Below are positions 30,885 through 42,329 of a stretch of 64,000 nt of DNA, one piece after another. How positions within the stretch are numbered: the stretch's first letter is position 1; each line of letters begins with the position of its first letter. Below the pieces are notes generated by a model. It searched no databases. It saw nothing but the letters and a program-made list of their open reading frames with translations, and had not been told where the DNA came from. This DNA comes from Cardinalis cardinalis (Eukaryota; Chordata; Aves; Passeriformes; Cardinalidae). The translations under genes were made by a program, and so were the position numbers. Location of the stretch: contig JACDOX010000051.1 in assembly GCA_014549065.1 (NCBI GenBank), positions 4,069,199 through 4,133,198 on the forward strand, read 5' to 3'.

Positions 30885-31090
30885 CAAGGACACATCAGAT
30901 GGTAGCAGGAAAAGCAGTTTGCTGGAAGCACCCCTGAACTTTTCAGACCTCTCTTCTCCAGAAGGATCAGCTCCTCCTCATCCTGAGGGATCCGTGTTGG
31001 TGATTCTGCTGCTGCCCACCCATCCTGCCCCACTCAGGTTGTGCCCAGCGTGCCCCTAGCACACACCCACCCCCCGGGCTGGTTGCCAAC

Positions 31091-31258
31091 CTGCTGCAGG
31101 GCTCTCTGGATGTCGATGCCCTGTCCCCAGGGCACGGCGGGGTTGGCCAGGCAGTCGCCGGCGTTGCCGCGGCGGGAGATGTCGATGCGCTGCCGCCGAA
31201 GGTTCTGGAAGGCCTCGGCCATCACCCGCACGCCGTCGTAGGTGAGCGCCGACGTGTA
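31091..31258 (-). CDS. GRIA1: GRIA1 exon 7: amino-terminal domain of GluA1
   Basis: This 168-bp exon has 56 whole codons, about residues 288-343. It begins YTSALTYDGVRVMAEAF and ends IDIQRALQQ. RRGNAGDCLANPAVPWGQG is one of the most conserved stretches of AMPA receptor amino-terminal domains; its Cys should pair with the Cys of exon 3. The acceptor is tttccag at 31259-31265 and the donor is gttggc at 31085-31090, a weak but usable GT donor. The exon is GC-rich with many CpGs compared with the AT-rich intron around it. LTR-type repeats lie about 206 bases on its downstream side and about 60-70 bases on its upstream side. Confidence 0.97.
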
Positions 31259-31321
31259 CTGGAAACAGAAAGGGCACTCAGGGTAACCCTCCAGCTGGCT
31301 TGCCCTGATGCTCTTTGGTTT

Positions 31322-31856
31322 TTACCTTTTGTTTTTTATTATTTTATANGTTCCCTGTATTCTTCGCACATGTATTTGTAGTTCTGCAGCCTATAATGTG
31401 AGTGGCTAATTTTCCTGGTAATTTTCCATAGCCTTTCCCTAGGCAAAAAACCAAAATGAATTCAGAGCTCTAAGTCCCAGGAAGTACAAAGCCCCTGTGC
31501 TATCTTGGTTCTTCCTGGGAACCAAGGTTGAGGACAACTCTTCAAGATACATTTTATGGACAGAGCACAGCTAATGCCAAGGGAAAGACTCCAAAACAAA
31601 ACTTGACTTGAGAAGAAATTACATTACTACTTGTCCTCCTCATTAGTGCTTTTAATCAATTATGTTAATTCCCTAAAACCTATAAAAACATACTTATCCC
31701 TGTGGGGTTAGTTCTGTGTACTTATGGAAAGATGTTCTGTGGACATCTTTCCATAAGTACCCCTGAAAGCCTTTAAATAAAAATCCACCCTTATATTACC
31801 TCCTTACTAAAAGTATCTTGAGTTTAATTTCTAGGTTAAGAAAATAGTAACACTAT
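31322..31856 (+). mobile_element. LTR-like repeat, copy 1
   Basis: This stretch is homologous along most of its length to 40314-40806. Shared blocks include cacatgtatttgtag, atcttggttctt, ctcttcaaga and caattatgt. A TATA-like cctataaaaac (about 31679) and an aataaa further on fit an LTR promoter and poly(A) site. The exact ends are uncertain. It lies about 63 bases upstream of the exon 7 acceptor, antisense to GRIA1, and contains the 31718-31760 hairpin. Confidence 0.65.
31718..31760. repeat. Perfect 18-bp inverted repeat (hairpin, 7-base loop)
   Basis: gtacttatggaaagatgt is followed by tctgtgg and then by its exact reverse complement. It lies inside LTR-like repeat copy 1. Copy 2 keeps only a counterpart of the second arm. 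Confidence 0.95.
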
Positions 31857-32846
31857 GTCCTCACCACCTGTCTATGAAGTTCAACAGCATCTTGCTCCCT
31901 GTAATCTCCGCTGCCCTGTTGACTCCTAAAAGTTGGTTTTGACTTGACAGCTGGGAAGGGAAGGAGAAGCTCCTGATTTCACTCCCTGAAGAAGACTCAG
32001 CCCTAAAAGTCCTTCACCTGTTACCCAAGCATTTGTGTTTAATCAGAAGCATTGACCTGAACTTTGAGGGAGCACATTATACTGTGTAAATGTGAGCTAT
32101 GTGAAATCCAACAAGGGACGTTTTCTGGTCACGGATGGAGACCAGAAAATTCCATCTCAATTGGCAAAAAATTCTGCAAAACAAGAGTTTATTCAAGCAG
32201 AAACTTGTACAGAAAGCAGTGTAAAACTTGGCAATAACCATTAGTGTTAACTCTTTTTTTCTGTGATCACCCACTGATTTAGTTGTTTTCAACTTTGTTA
32301 AACTAATCCCAAAGCTAACATTTCTATGGCAGAGTGTTTGTCACAAATGTATTCATTTTCAAATATTAAACAGAAAAAAACAAACTCTCCCTCCACTCAT
32401 CCCTCAACAGCTTCAGGGCCTTCTGTGTCAGGAATTAAAATACTTTTTCCCTCTGTTGTACGCACTGATTTGAAATTCTCAAAAAGAACATCTGGAAAGA
32501 CTTTATTATCACTGGATGTCTTGTAAACAAGTCAAAGGTTAAGGACTTAGAGAGACTTTTTGTTTTTTATATACTGAACATTATGAGATATTTAACTCTT
32601 AGCTTCGAGGGGGTGAAAACTAGGAGAGTGAGTGAATACATTAAATTTTGTGTTTTTTAAGAGGCAGTAACTGCAGCCTAGTAAAATTCAGATAATCTTA
32701 AGGCAAATGGAACAGCTAATGTTCACCATTATATTGAGAATTCCTCAAGTGAGAATAAAGAGCCATGTGTGATCACAAAGAGGTGAGCAGAACTTGAACT
32801 GAGCCAGATGGAACCAAATTAAATGCATTTTTTTAATACCACTTGC

Positions 32847-33008
32847 CTTTGGTCTCTTCCAGTCCACACGTGGATGCTCTCTGGCATCATTTTGCCTCCA
32901 CTGTTGCATGATCCTTGCAGGAATAGTATCTGTGTAATTCACCAACTGGAAGCCAGTGACATTGGCTCCACTCTCTCTGAATTTGGTCAGGTCAATGTCC
33001 ATGAANCC
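32847..33008 (-). CDS. GRIA1: GRIA1 exon 6: amino-terminal domain of GluA1
   Basis: This 162-bp exon has 54 whole codons, in phase 0 at both ends, about residues 234-287. It starts GFMDIDLTKFRESGANVTGF and ends RVDWKRPK. Two N-glycosylation sequons known in GluA1 are kept: NVT and NYT. The acceptor is ccag ending at 33009. The first codon is GGn, with the ambiguous base at 33006 being silent. The donor reads AAG followed by gcaagt (32841-32846), so intron 6 is of the GC-AG class; no in-frame GT donor is close by. The VNYTDTIPARIMQQW stretch is specific to GluA1. Confidence 0.97.
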
Positions 33009-35050
33009 CTGGAACAGGAGAGAAACAGGAGAAGCTCATCAGAGGAAGACACCTAGATGGGAAAGAGGAATCCTGCCAATGTATGAATATGGCAGACAGC
33101 TCATGTCCAGCTCAGGAGAGGCACCAGTTCCCCAACCATGGTGTGAACTTGCTTTTCTCACAGATTCTGAGCTGNCCATATCCTGCAGTTACCAGCCAGG
33201 GAGACAAATAATCATATACTTGCAAGAAAGCTAGCAGAGTAATGGAAAAATGTATCCTGAATAATGGATGAAATGAACAAAATTTGTAAAATATCCTAAA
33301 AAGTATTTGTCAACCAGCTCTAAATTTTATACAGAATTGTTCACCCAGACATAATTTTCATGGACTCAGTAACCACTGGATAGGCTACTTCTTCTCAAAT
33401 CACAGTTCACAGGGAAAAACAAATTCTGAACAATGAACTTCCAGCAGATCAGGAAGGAACTGGCTGGTCAGCTTCTTAAAGAAGCCTTATTATTAGAAAA
33501 GCCAGTTTATAGAATTTGCTCATTTGGGAGAAAAGAAGGTGCTTTTCTACACTTTAAATTACTAATGAAATACATTTCTTTAATTTTCTTATTGTTTCTT
33601 GTCCGCTTCTGGCTCTCTGCATGTGATGAACACGTGTGCAAATATACATGTGCATTGATCAGGGTGGCACTGCAGAATTAGTCACCCCCGTGAGTCAGAG
33701 GTGAAAAATTAATTGGAGACACACTGCAATATGGAGGGAGGGGTGACTTCTTGGTGTCCCAGCTTTGATGCCACTGCTGCTGTGCAGAACTGCTTGCTGT
33801 GGCTGCTTGCAGAGGTGCTGGGACAGGGGCTGTGCCCTCCTGCTGTCTGTGGGACAGGCTGAGCTCTGCTGCTTTTTTGTTTAGGAACACAAGCACGAGA
33901 GATGTACTCAATCATCTGCCCTGGCACCATCAGCAGCCTTAATGCATGAGGGGAGATGAATGGGAGGACAGTCACAATGCCATCATCTGAGCAGCAGCAG
34001 GGCTGGCTGGGCTCTGCCTTGCCCCTGCCCTGCTGCTGAGTGCTCTCTGCAGGCTCCTCCTCAGCCTGCCCCTGGGTTTCCCTCCCTTGCTTGGTCCCAG
34101 ACTCACCAGGATGGTGTGAGCTAAAAAAGCCAAGTTACGTCATTTCCAGGAAAACACCAAAATCAGGTTCCCAAAATGATGCTCTCTGTTCACAGGCTGA
34201 GGGAGCTAATTAGCTGATCAACTCCCAAAGTCAGATGGAACCATTAGATGGGAACTGTTTTGGGAAGAGACCTTGCCAGGAAAAGACTAAATTGCCCTCT
34301 CACATAAGTGTCAGACTGAGGGAGTCATAAGTGACTCAAAAACGACTTTAAAGACTTTCACATTTTTCCTTCCAGAATTTTGTAGGCAATTTGGCATCCA
34401 CTTACAAGGCTGAGGATTGGATACTGGTGTACACATGCTTTAAATAGATGGCTTGTTTTGCTTCAAAGTACGGTGATTTAGGTTAAAAGAAAAAAAAAGT
34501 GGTATTTTGTGCGTGCATATTCCTCAGAATGCTGGTTGAGCCCACATCAATCTTGTTTGTAATTGCTGGCGTAGGGGTTTCAGAAAGCCAGAGCTGTGAT
34601 TAATGAACAGGAAATGCAGCAGGATAATTGTCCCTGACATCTTAATGCATTTCAGGCCAAGTGGGTTTTGACACGTGGAGCTCCTAAGGTTCAGTAAGAG
34701 GGACCTCACAGGTTGCCAACCGGGTATTCATGGCTGGGACCAAATTACACTGACATTTTGCTCCTGGGAGCTACTCAGGGGAAAAAGATCTGTCAAAAGA
34801 AACTATGGCAGAGCAACTTGAAGTTTGTGCAACCAGCTCCTCTTTGGGAGACCTACAAAGGCATGAAGAAAAGAAGTCCAAGTTCACTGCAGAGTATGAA
34901 TAAGATGACTGGTGTGTTAAGCCCCCTCAGAATGCAGATTTAAATAGGAAAAAAATAAAGGTTATGACAGCAGTGGTTGAAACCAGTGTATTTCACTGTT
35001 TTCCCCAAATAAAACCATTCTAAAACTGAAGCAAATATTCAACAATATTC

Positions 35051-35090
35051 ATTGGGATTCATTGCATAAAATTGGGATTCATTGCATAAA
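35051..35090. repeat. 20-bp perfect tandem duplication
   Basis: The unit attgggattcattgcataaa occurs twice in direct succession without a mismatch, so it is recent or conserved by conversion. Confidence 0.95.
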
Positions 35091-36251
35091 ATTTTTAAAT
35101 AGTCTGAATAAATGACAGGAATTATTTCTTCCTGAAGATTGTACTATTTTTTCCCCTCTGAATCTTGACATAATTCACGTTCTTTAAAAAGCGTGGAGAC
35201 CTCTGAAGATTTTCCAATCATTTAAGGCAGTTGGGACCATAGAGGACATCATTAACCTTGGAGTCATTGCATTTTGGCTGCTATCAACGGCTGAAATAAT
35301 TGTTTTCACCTGTTATCCCTCCTTCACATGCCCCAGCATAAGGATATTATAGGAATGCTCCTAATTACAAAGGAATTTTAATCACCACACTGAAATCTGC
35401 TCAGAGCAGGTGTGGGGAACATGAGAGCCAATGAACATGGAAATTCACAGGTCAAATATTTTAGAAAATAATTCCCAGAGCATGTGAGTTCTTACTATCA
35501 AGCATATAAACAAAAAAGCTATCAAGAGTTATGCAGACTGGTTTTTGAAAATGCTTCTATTGACAAAGTGGGAGCAGGAATTCAACATGCTTATCTGTCC
35601 TTCTGGAATATCAGTCAGTGCTTGTAGGAAACAGGAGAACAAGAGAATTACAATATTTGCAACTAAAGAAATCATCAATCATCTGTCACTTTGTGCTAAC
35701 TATAGACACATATTGCAAAAAAGAAAAAAAAAGATGTTTTATTTAGTTTTCAACTGGCTGTATATGAGAAACAGAAAACAAACTCTTAAAACTTGGCTAA
35801 GAAAAGACTGTAACCCATGACTAAGGGGCAGCAGCTGTGCTTTTGCAGTAAAATCAACCAGTTTGGGAAAGAACTAGCCCAGAAATGCTTCCCTCTGTCA
35901 TCCAACCAAGCANAGCAAGAAGTGAACAGCGCTGGAAGGATGTACTCCATGCTGCCCCATGGAGTGGCCAAATGGTTTTGAAACTGTTCTTAAAATTTGC
36001 TGGGGAATACTGAAAAAACCCCACTTTGCAGCCATGTCTGGAGCAAGTTCAGGGAAATGAACGGAGCCCCTGGAATTTGGCTGTGTGTGACTTTCTTCAA
36101 GCTCTTGACACCTGAAGCACTTGGGATGTGTCTGTTGGACATGCAGGGATCAGCCTTCACCTCCCTGCACAGCGCTGAAATCCCCCAGGGAGGAAGAGGA
36201 GGAGCATGGAAACGCAGAGTGCAGCTCCCCTGGCCAAGCAGGCGCCCAGAG

Positions 36252-36379
36252 GCACCCAGAGCACAGGGCCAGTGCCCAGGGTGTGGGTGCTCCAGGGGAC
36301 ACAAGAATCCTGCAGGCACCCAGAGCACAGGGCCAGTGCCCAGGGTGTGGGTGCTCCGGGGGACACAAGAATCCTGCAG
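36252..36379. repeat. 64-bp tandem duplication
   Basis: Two adjacent 64-base units start gcacccagagcacagggcc. They differ at one base (ccagggg versus ccggggg). The region around them, 36.0-36.7 kb, is GC-rich and poor in stop codons in several frames, which explains the long but unrelated open frames there. Confidence 0.95.
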
Positions 36380-39300
36380 GCACAGCTGTCCCTGGGAGCC
36401 ATCAAACATCCATCAGCCACCCCACGGCAGGATCAGCTGTCCCTTGGACTCAAACTCACTCCACAAAAGCACCTCAGCAGCCCAGAGGATGTGCCTTCCT
36501 GCCTCGCACATGCCTGGAAACCGCCGGGCTGTCTCCAAATGCCACGGAATGAGCAGGCTGACAATAAACCACACAAATCTGGTCCCTCCTCCAGCCTGCT
36601 CTGACTCACAGCATCTGCAGCACACTGCTCCAGCAGCAGCCAGGCTGGGTTCAAAGGAGGGGACTTGCTCTTTAGCCCACACCACAGGCTCCTCTCTGCA
36701 TTAATGGACCTCACAGAGCAATTAAGTGCAGGGTGTTGCTGTGAGGAAATAATATGGGCAGCTATTACAGACCTTTGTGGCTTCAAATAGAAAACAGTAC
36801 TAGGAAAGGGTTTATCCTCCCTGTGCTTTCCTTGATGCATCTGTTCTTTATGCTGTTCTTAAACTGAAAGCAGTTTTCAGCCAAAGGTTGCTTTGCTGTC
36901 CCATTTGATGCCTTGGTTGCTGGGAGAGGCATCAGCAAGTCACACATTTATATTCCTCTCCACTGCTTGTGGGCTCAATCATCAAAGGAAATGCATAATG
37001 CAAGAAGACTGATGACTTGAAATGGGCCTCATGAATCCATCTTGATTAAGTGGTCCACAAAGGATCTGCCTTGAAAAGAAAGTCCCTCCAGAAATGAGCC
37101 AGCTCCTAATTTATACCCTGGACACTGTGAGGAGCCAGAACACTGAGTGGGCAGTGTGGGCAGCTGTCAGTGTAGGGAAAACCTCATCCCTTTGTCCACA
37201 ACCCTCCTCAAATCTGGAGCTCCACAGACTGCCCTGCATCTCTCCTTTCACTCTCGTATGTCACTGCCTCACTGTCCTAAACTCTGCCTCCTGATGACCC
37301 TTGGTGGCACAGCTGCTGGTGGGACGCCATCCCAGCAATGGCAACGCACCCACACCTCCAGATTCTCTTTGTGTTTCACTGAGCCCACATTAACTGCTGG
37401 CCCTTTCCCTGCAGGTGCCTCCTGTGATGCCTTTGAAGCTGCAGAAGCATGGGCTGAGCTCTGGGCAGGCTGTGGGCTCAGAAGCCACCCCAGAGCCCAG
37501 CTGGAAACCTCCCTGCCTGTGCTCCAAGCCTCCTCCTTTCCTGGGATAAAGAACATTAGAGAGTCTCCTTGAAGACAGACACGTTCCTGAGAAACAGTGC
37601 TGTTTTCTCTCCTCCTGCTGCATCTTCTGAACTCTCCAGATCTCCCCCTGAGACTGGCAAACTCAGCTTTGAATGAGGAGAGGGGAAAACCACCCCTTTC
37701 TCTTGAATTGCCTGGAGAAGGCTTGTTGGCTGAAGGCAACAGAGCCCCCTGATCCCAGGGAGGAGTATTAGGTTTTTTAAGTCTCTTTCTGTCTGGGGTG
37801 AAGAGACTAGAGTCTGCTTTCTCTTTTCTTTAATAGCACACTGAAATATTCCTTTTCAAGCCAAAAGCATTGAAGCAATTCACCCTGAGCTTGGGTGGGT
37901 GCCACAGAAACCTGTGGCAGCATTGGGAAACTGGCCCAGCTCTGTTTAAATGCATGACTTGCAATGCCAGACTACTTCCTTGCAGCAGATTTTATGATTA
38001 TAAGAAACTTTACAAAGCAAAATTTTTGCTTCTGAATGGCTGTAGATGAGCTGAGTGAATACAAAGTGGTTCCTGTCATTCCAAGGTACAGCAGTGACTT
38101 ACTGCAGGGAGCAAGAAATTGAGTGTTTCCAGACAGAGCAGTTCTAATACCCCAAATTATCTTCAAGCCTAACTTCTCCAGTGAAACATCATTCCTCACT
38201 CCCATCAATTGGTATTAATAAGGAGGGAATGTCAAAAAAGAGCCCATCTGCTCCAGTCTCATTCCAACACCACTGTGCCTTCCAGCGGGAGAGGAGCTCT
38301 CCTCTGCAGAGTCACTCCTGTGTCAAATCCCATTGGGGCAGCAAAACGTGTGAGTCCTCACTGGGACTTAGGAGTGAGTGAAGAAAGGGAAAAGAAAGAC
38401 AGGAGGAGGGGGCACTATCAGACAGCTTCCCAGCCCTGCAGCCTGATGAGAGTGTTTTGTCCTGTCTGTAGTTACAACACAAGCCAAGTGAGGTGAGAAT
38501 CCAGACTCTAAGCACAAGGGGTTGGAGGTGAACAGCAACTTCTCCTTGGTGCAGCTCTGCAGATTTTTTTGTGCATTATTTGCCCAATCTTGCAGCTGCA
38601 GCACATTGTGGATATAAATGACCACACACATCTTGTCAGAAAGGTCAGTCCAGGCAGGGGAAGGGATGTTCTAGGTGGATGTTTGTGCATTAGAGAGCTT
38701 TCAGGGCATAAACTGATTTAAAGGTTTGGGAAATGTGCCGTGCAGTGGCAGATGCCATGAATTCAATCAAAGATATGATTAAGGGATGACCTGATCCCAG
38801 TTTACAAGGACCAAAACATCAGTAATGGAATATTTTGTCTAGCAAACAGAAGCATAAATCTGGTGGAGGAAGCTGAAGCTAAGCATGTTCTGACTAGAAA
38901 AGAGGACAAATGAAGTCACCATGAGGCAGATACTATGGATTTACACATCACTACTTGCAGCTGAGCTGGGATAATGGATTAGGAGACTGCAAATGGCTGA
39001 GAAAACCTGTTAGTTTAACACCATTTTGCTGAAGTTTAAGCAAACACATTTTTCCTTCCAATAGCTGTAATATAATCTGTCAGTTACTCACCTGATGCTC
39101 TGATTTTTTTTAGCCACAGTAAGTCACTCATGTTTTTGAGTTCTCATTACCTACTGCAAAAATCCTCCCAAGGTTGCTGCTCATATTATCCTGTGTGGGC
39201 AAGTTTTGTATCAAACTAGATAATTGTCTTATACATGAGACACTCAAGTTCAAGCAAAATTTAATTCAGGGCACTGCTGTGTCTCTTACTATCAGTAATT

Positions 39301-39792
39301 CAGATGAGATAATGTTATATGCGGTTCTTCTGCTTGATAATTTTTGAGTCAGGACAGAAAAGCTGTTTGGAAGTGAAATGCAGAATTTTCACTGATATAT
39401 TATATTGTCTTTCTCTGACCAGAAAATGAATTTGTCTCATAAGCCTTCTTGCACTAACCTCTCAGGAGGCAAAAAGTTCCAACAGGCATAATTTTAGAAC
39501 CCTAAAAGTAACTTAGGACACCTTTTTCCAATAGCAGAATATAAATTTTGTATCTTGAGATCTTGCCAGGATGAGAAGGAGATGCTCTACACACCCTTCT
39601 GGAAACTCCAGAGTTTCAAATCAGTGAGTGATTCACACCTGAGCATTGCTGCCCTCGTTGGTGCCACCAGCCAGCAGCACTTCAGGGGGCAGGAGACTCA
39701 GATAAACAGGGCAGCTTTCAAACTGATGGGAGACAGAACTGCAACATTTGAGCTCCAGGCAAGGAGGGAATGGAGCCGTGGACACACGGCCA

Positions 39793-39960
39793 GTGGCACA
39801 GCTCACACTGTGCTGGGACCGTGGCACAGCTCACACTGTGCTGGGACAGTGACACAGCTCACACTGTGCTGGGGCAGTGACACAGCTCACACTGTGCTGG
39901 GGCAGTGGCACAGCTCACACTGTGCTGGGGCAGTGGCACAGCTCACACTGTGCTGGGGCA
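39793..39960. repeat. 28-bp minisatellite, six copies
   Basis: Units of 28 bases start at 39793, 39821, 39849, 39877, 39905 and 39933, with the form gtggcacagctcacactgtg followed by ctggggca. They differ at a few positions (gtgg/gtga, ggga/gggg). Each unit contains gcacag-ctcaca-ctgtgc, a six-base stem with a six-base loop. It is likely to vary in copy number. Confidence 0.95.
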
Positions 39961-40313
39961 GTGCCAGGTGCCACTGATGGGGCAGGTACAGACCTTGCTT
40001 GGGCACCACAACCCTCCCCACACAGCCACAGGTGTGGGAGTCCTGCCCTGCTTTAGGGGAGCTGCTCTCTGCCTGTGGATGGCAAATTTGGGAGGGCTCC
40101 TCTTCCCTCTCTGCACCCAGTGCTGGTCTCACGTCGCTGAGTCTCAGCCCTGGTGGTGCAGAAGTTATTCCTCCTGTTTTTCAGGTGAAAAAAAATCAAA
40201 GCCACCCATCCAGGCCAGAGGGGACCTGGATAAACCCAGCACATCCTGTCTGACTCCTGCAGGAGCCACTCTGCTGGCAAAGCTGCTGTGCTGGGGAAAT
40301 GGTGATGCAGAAT

Positions 40314-40806
40314 GATTTTTGCTTTTTAAAAATATATTCTCTATTTTTTCACACATGTATTTGTAGCTCTGTGGCCTATTGTATCTGTGGCTAGTTTCCC
40401 CAGTACTTTTCCCTACTTTTTCCCTAGGCAGAAAGACAAAACACGTTCCAAGACCCCAATCCCATCTTGGTTCTTTCTGGGATGCAAGGCTGAAAAGCTC
40501 TTCAAGACACATTTTCATAAAGAAAGTTTAGTTTCCATCTGAGGGGGAAGATTTAGAGATGGTTGAACTGGGGGAAATTGCATCATCTCTTGTGCTCCTA
40601 ATTGGTGATTTTTGTCAATTATGTCAATTTGCTAAACTTATAACACTTCATTCACCCCATGGGGTGGTGGGCATTTTGTGAACATTTTTCCATATCTTCC
40701 TCTGGAGGTCTCCAATCAAGACCAACCTTTATAAAACCTCCTATACTAATATTTTCTCAAAAGTGTGCCGTTTGACTTCTAGATTCCCTAAGGCATCACA
40801 GTAACC
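40314..40806 (+). mobile_element. LTR-like repeat, copy 2
   Basis: This is a second copy of the element at 31322-31856, in the same orientation and about 9 kb away. It shares cacatgtatttgtag, gcctat, tccctaggca, atcttggttctt and caattatgtcaattt. It is diverged from copy 1 and lacks the hairpin insertion. Its ends are uncertain. Confidence 0.62.
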
Positions 40807-42329
40807 TCCACCAGCACCACAACTGCCAGCAAAGGGAAACTGTCCCTGGCCTAACTCAGTGCTGACACAGGCTGATGCAGAATGGCACAGGGAAAAGTGC
40901 TTATCTTTGCTAATCAACACTGTTTTTACCTTTACTTTTCCCTGCTACACCTGCCACCAGCAATCTCGTACACTTATCTATTCATCTTCAAAAAAAAAAA
41001 CACCCTTGCTGAAAGAACAACTTGGTCTAATGCACCAGGAAAGAAAAAGAGGCTGAAACACTGGATGTGGGAGCTGTCTTTCATACTTTTCCTTTAAAGA
41101 CAGGTCATATGATTGTCCCTCATTTAATGACAAAGATTTTTCTCTGCCCAAGCTGATGCTCCCCCACTCCTGACAGTAGTCAGCTCACATCCATGGCATA
41201 GGACAAACAGATACACAAAGCCAAGGTTATGGGCAAAAAGCCTGAACATCAAAAGAAAGGAATCCCAGAAGTTTCTAAGCCTGTTCCTCTGATAGTATTG
41301 ACTGTATTTTTTTTCCTCTTTGTGGTTGCTAGAACTGATGATCTCCAAGGCTGAGAACAAAGCTTAGAAAAATGAGACTCACAGAAACCAACACTTTTAA
41401 AAGTTGCCAAATCTCTTTGAGCTCCACAGGGGGAAAGAGAGACAGAGAGATGACTGCAAGCTGCCAGTGCACCTGACAAATACCCAGGTTTGCTCTGGTA
41501 AAAGCTCATTGGGGTAACTCTGATGGGTACTGGTTAAAGACCAGGATTTCATCAGTTTGCAAAAGCCATGAAGAGTGCCAAATTTGGCTTGAGGGGAGGG
41601 AGGGATGCTCACAGAAACCCTTCTCCTGGCAGGGATGTTGCAGTCAGACCTTCATGGGATGGGCAGGGCTGGGGAGACAAGAGAAGTGTCTTTAGCAGGT
41701 GTAGCACATTCAGAGAAGGATGTTTGCCCATGGCCTAGGGTGCAGAATGATTTCATTTTGTTTGTGAACATAGAAATATTATTGTCTCACCTTGGCAACA
41801 GCAATTTCACTGAAAAAGAAAGCTGTTCCTGCTAGGAAATACCAGCTTTTGCTTGCTGCTGTCAAATTCTGCTCAGCACTTTACTACAGCTCACCCAGAG
41901 CAACTGCTGGGCAAACACACAGCAAAGCTAATGCAAGGCAGTGACTGCCCATGGCTTGGCTGTGGACAGACAGGGAATTCCTCCATTCCAAACTGTGCCT
42001 ATGGATGGTTTTTTTTAGACCTTATTCAGCCTGTGCATTGCCTTGCAAACTCATTTTGCATTCCTGATGGAACACCAGTTTGAAGCTGCTGTGACTGGGC
42101 AGTGGTGTGCTGCTGCTTGGGTTTTTTGGCTCTGTATAGCTCTGAACAAGCATATCGCTAAAAAAAGGAATTTAAGTGGGGTTATCCAGAAATGTTTCCC
42201 AATATTTGCTTTCAATGTGTCATTTCCATAACTGTGTCCCCATTTTTCCATGCCCAAGTAGGTCAGGCAAAAGGCAGGGGTTGGAAATTCCTCCCCTTGC
42301 TCCAGCTAGTGCAGGGAACTTGGTGGCTA

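Larger units (their letters stand above)
26519..31090 (-). other. GRIA1: GRIA1 intron 7 (4.57 kb)
   Basis: The intron has donor gttggc and acceptor tttaag. It contains a tandem of octamer-like motifs (27946-27985), a CR1 fragment (28473-28741) and a solo LTR (30234-30884). The stretches 26519-27900 and 28800-30200 are AT-rich, with nothing I recognise. Confidence 0.88.
31259..32846 (-). other. GRIA1: GRIA1 intron 6 (1.59 kb), GC-AG type
   Basis: The donor is gcaagt and the acceptor tttccag, so the intron is of the GC-AG class. About a third is the LTR-like repeat at 31322-31856. From 31860 to 32840 I recognise nothing. Confidence 0.9.

Noticed and set aside
37269..37739. 156-codon open frame on the minus strand
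   Set aside because: GC-rich intron sequence without a known domain or splice context. Overlapping frames on the other strand are equally open.
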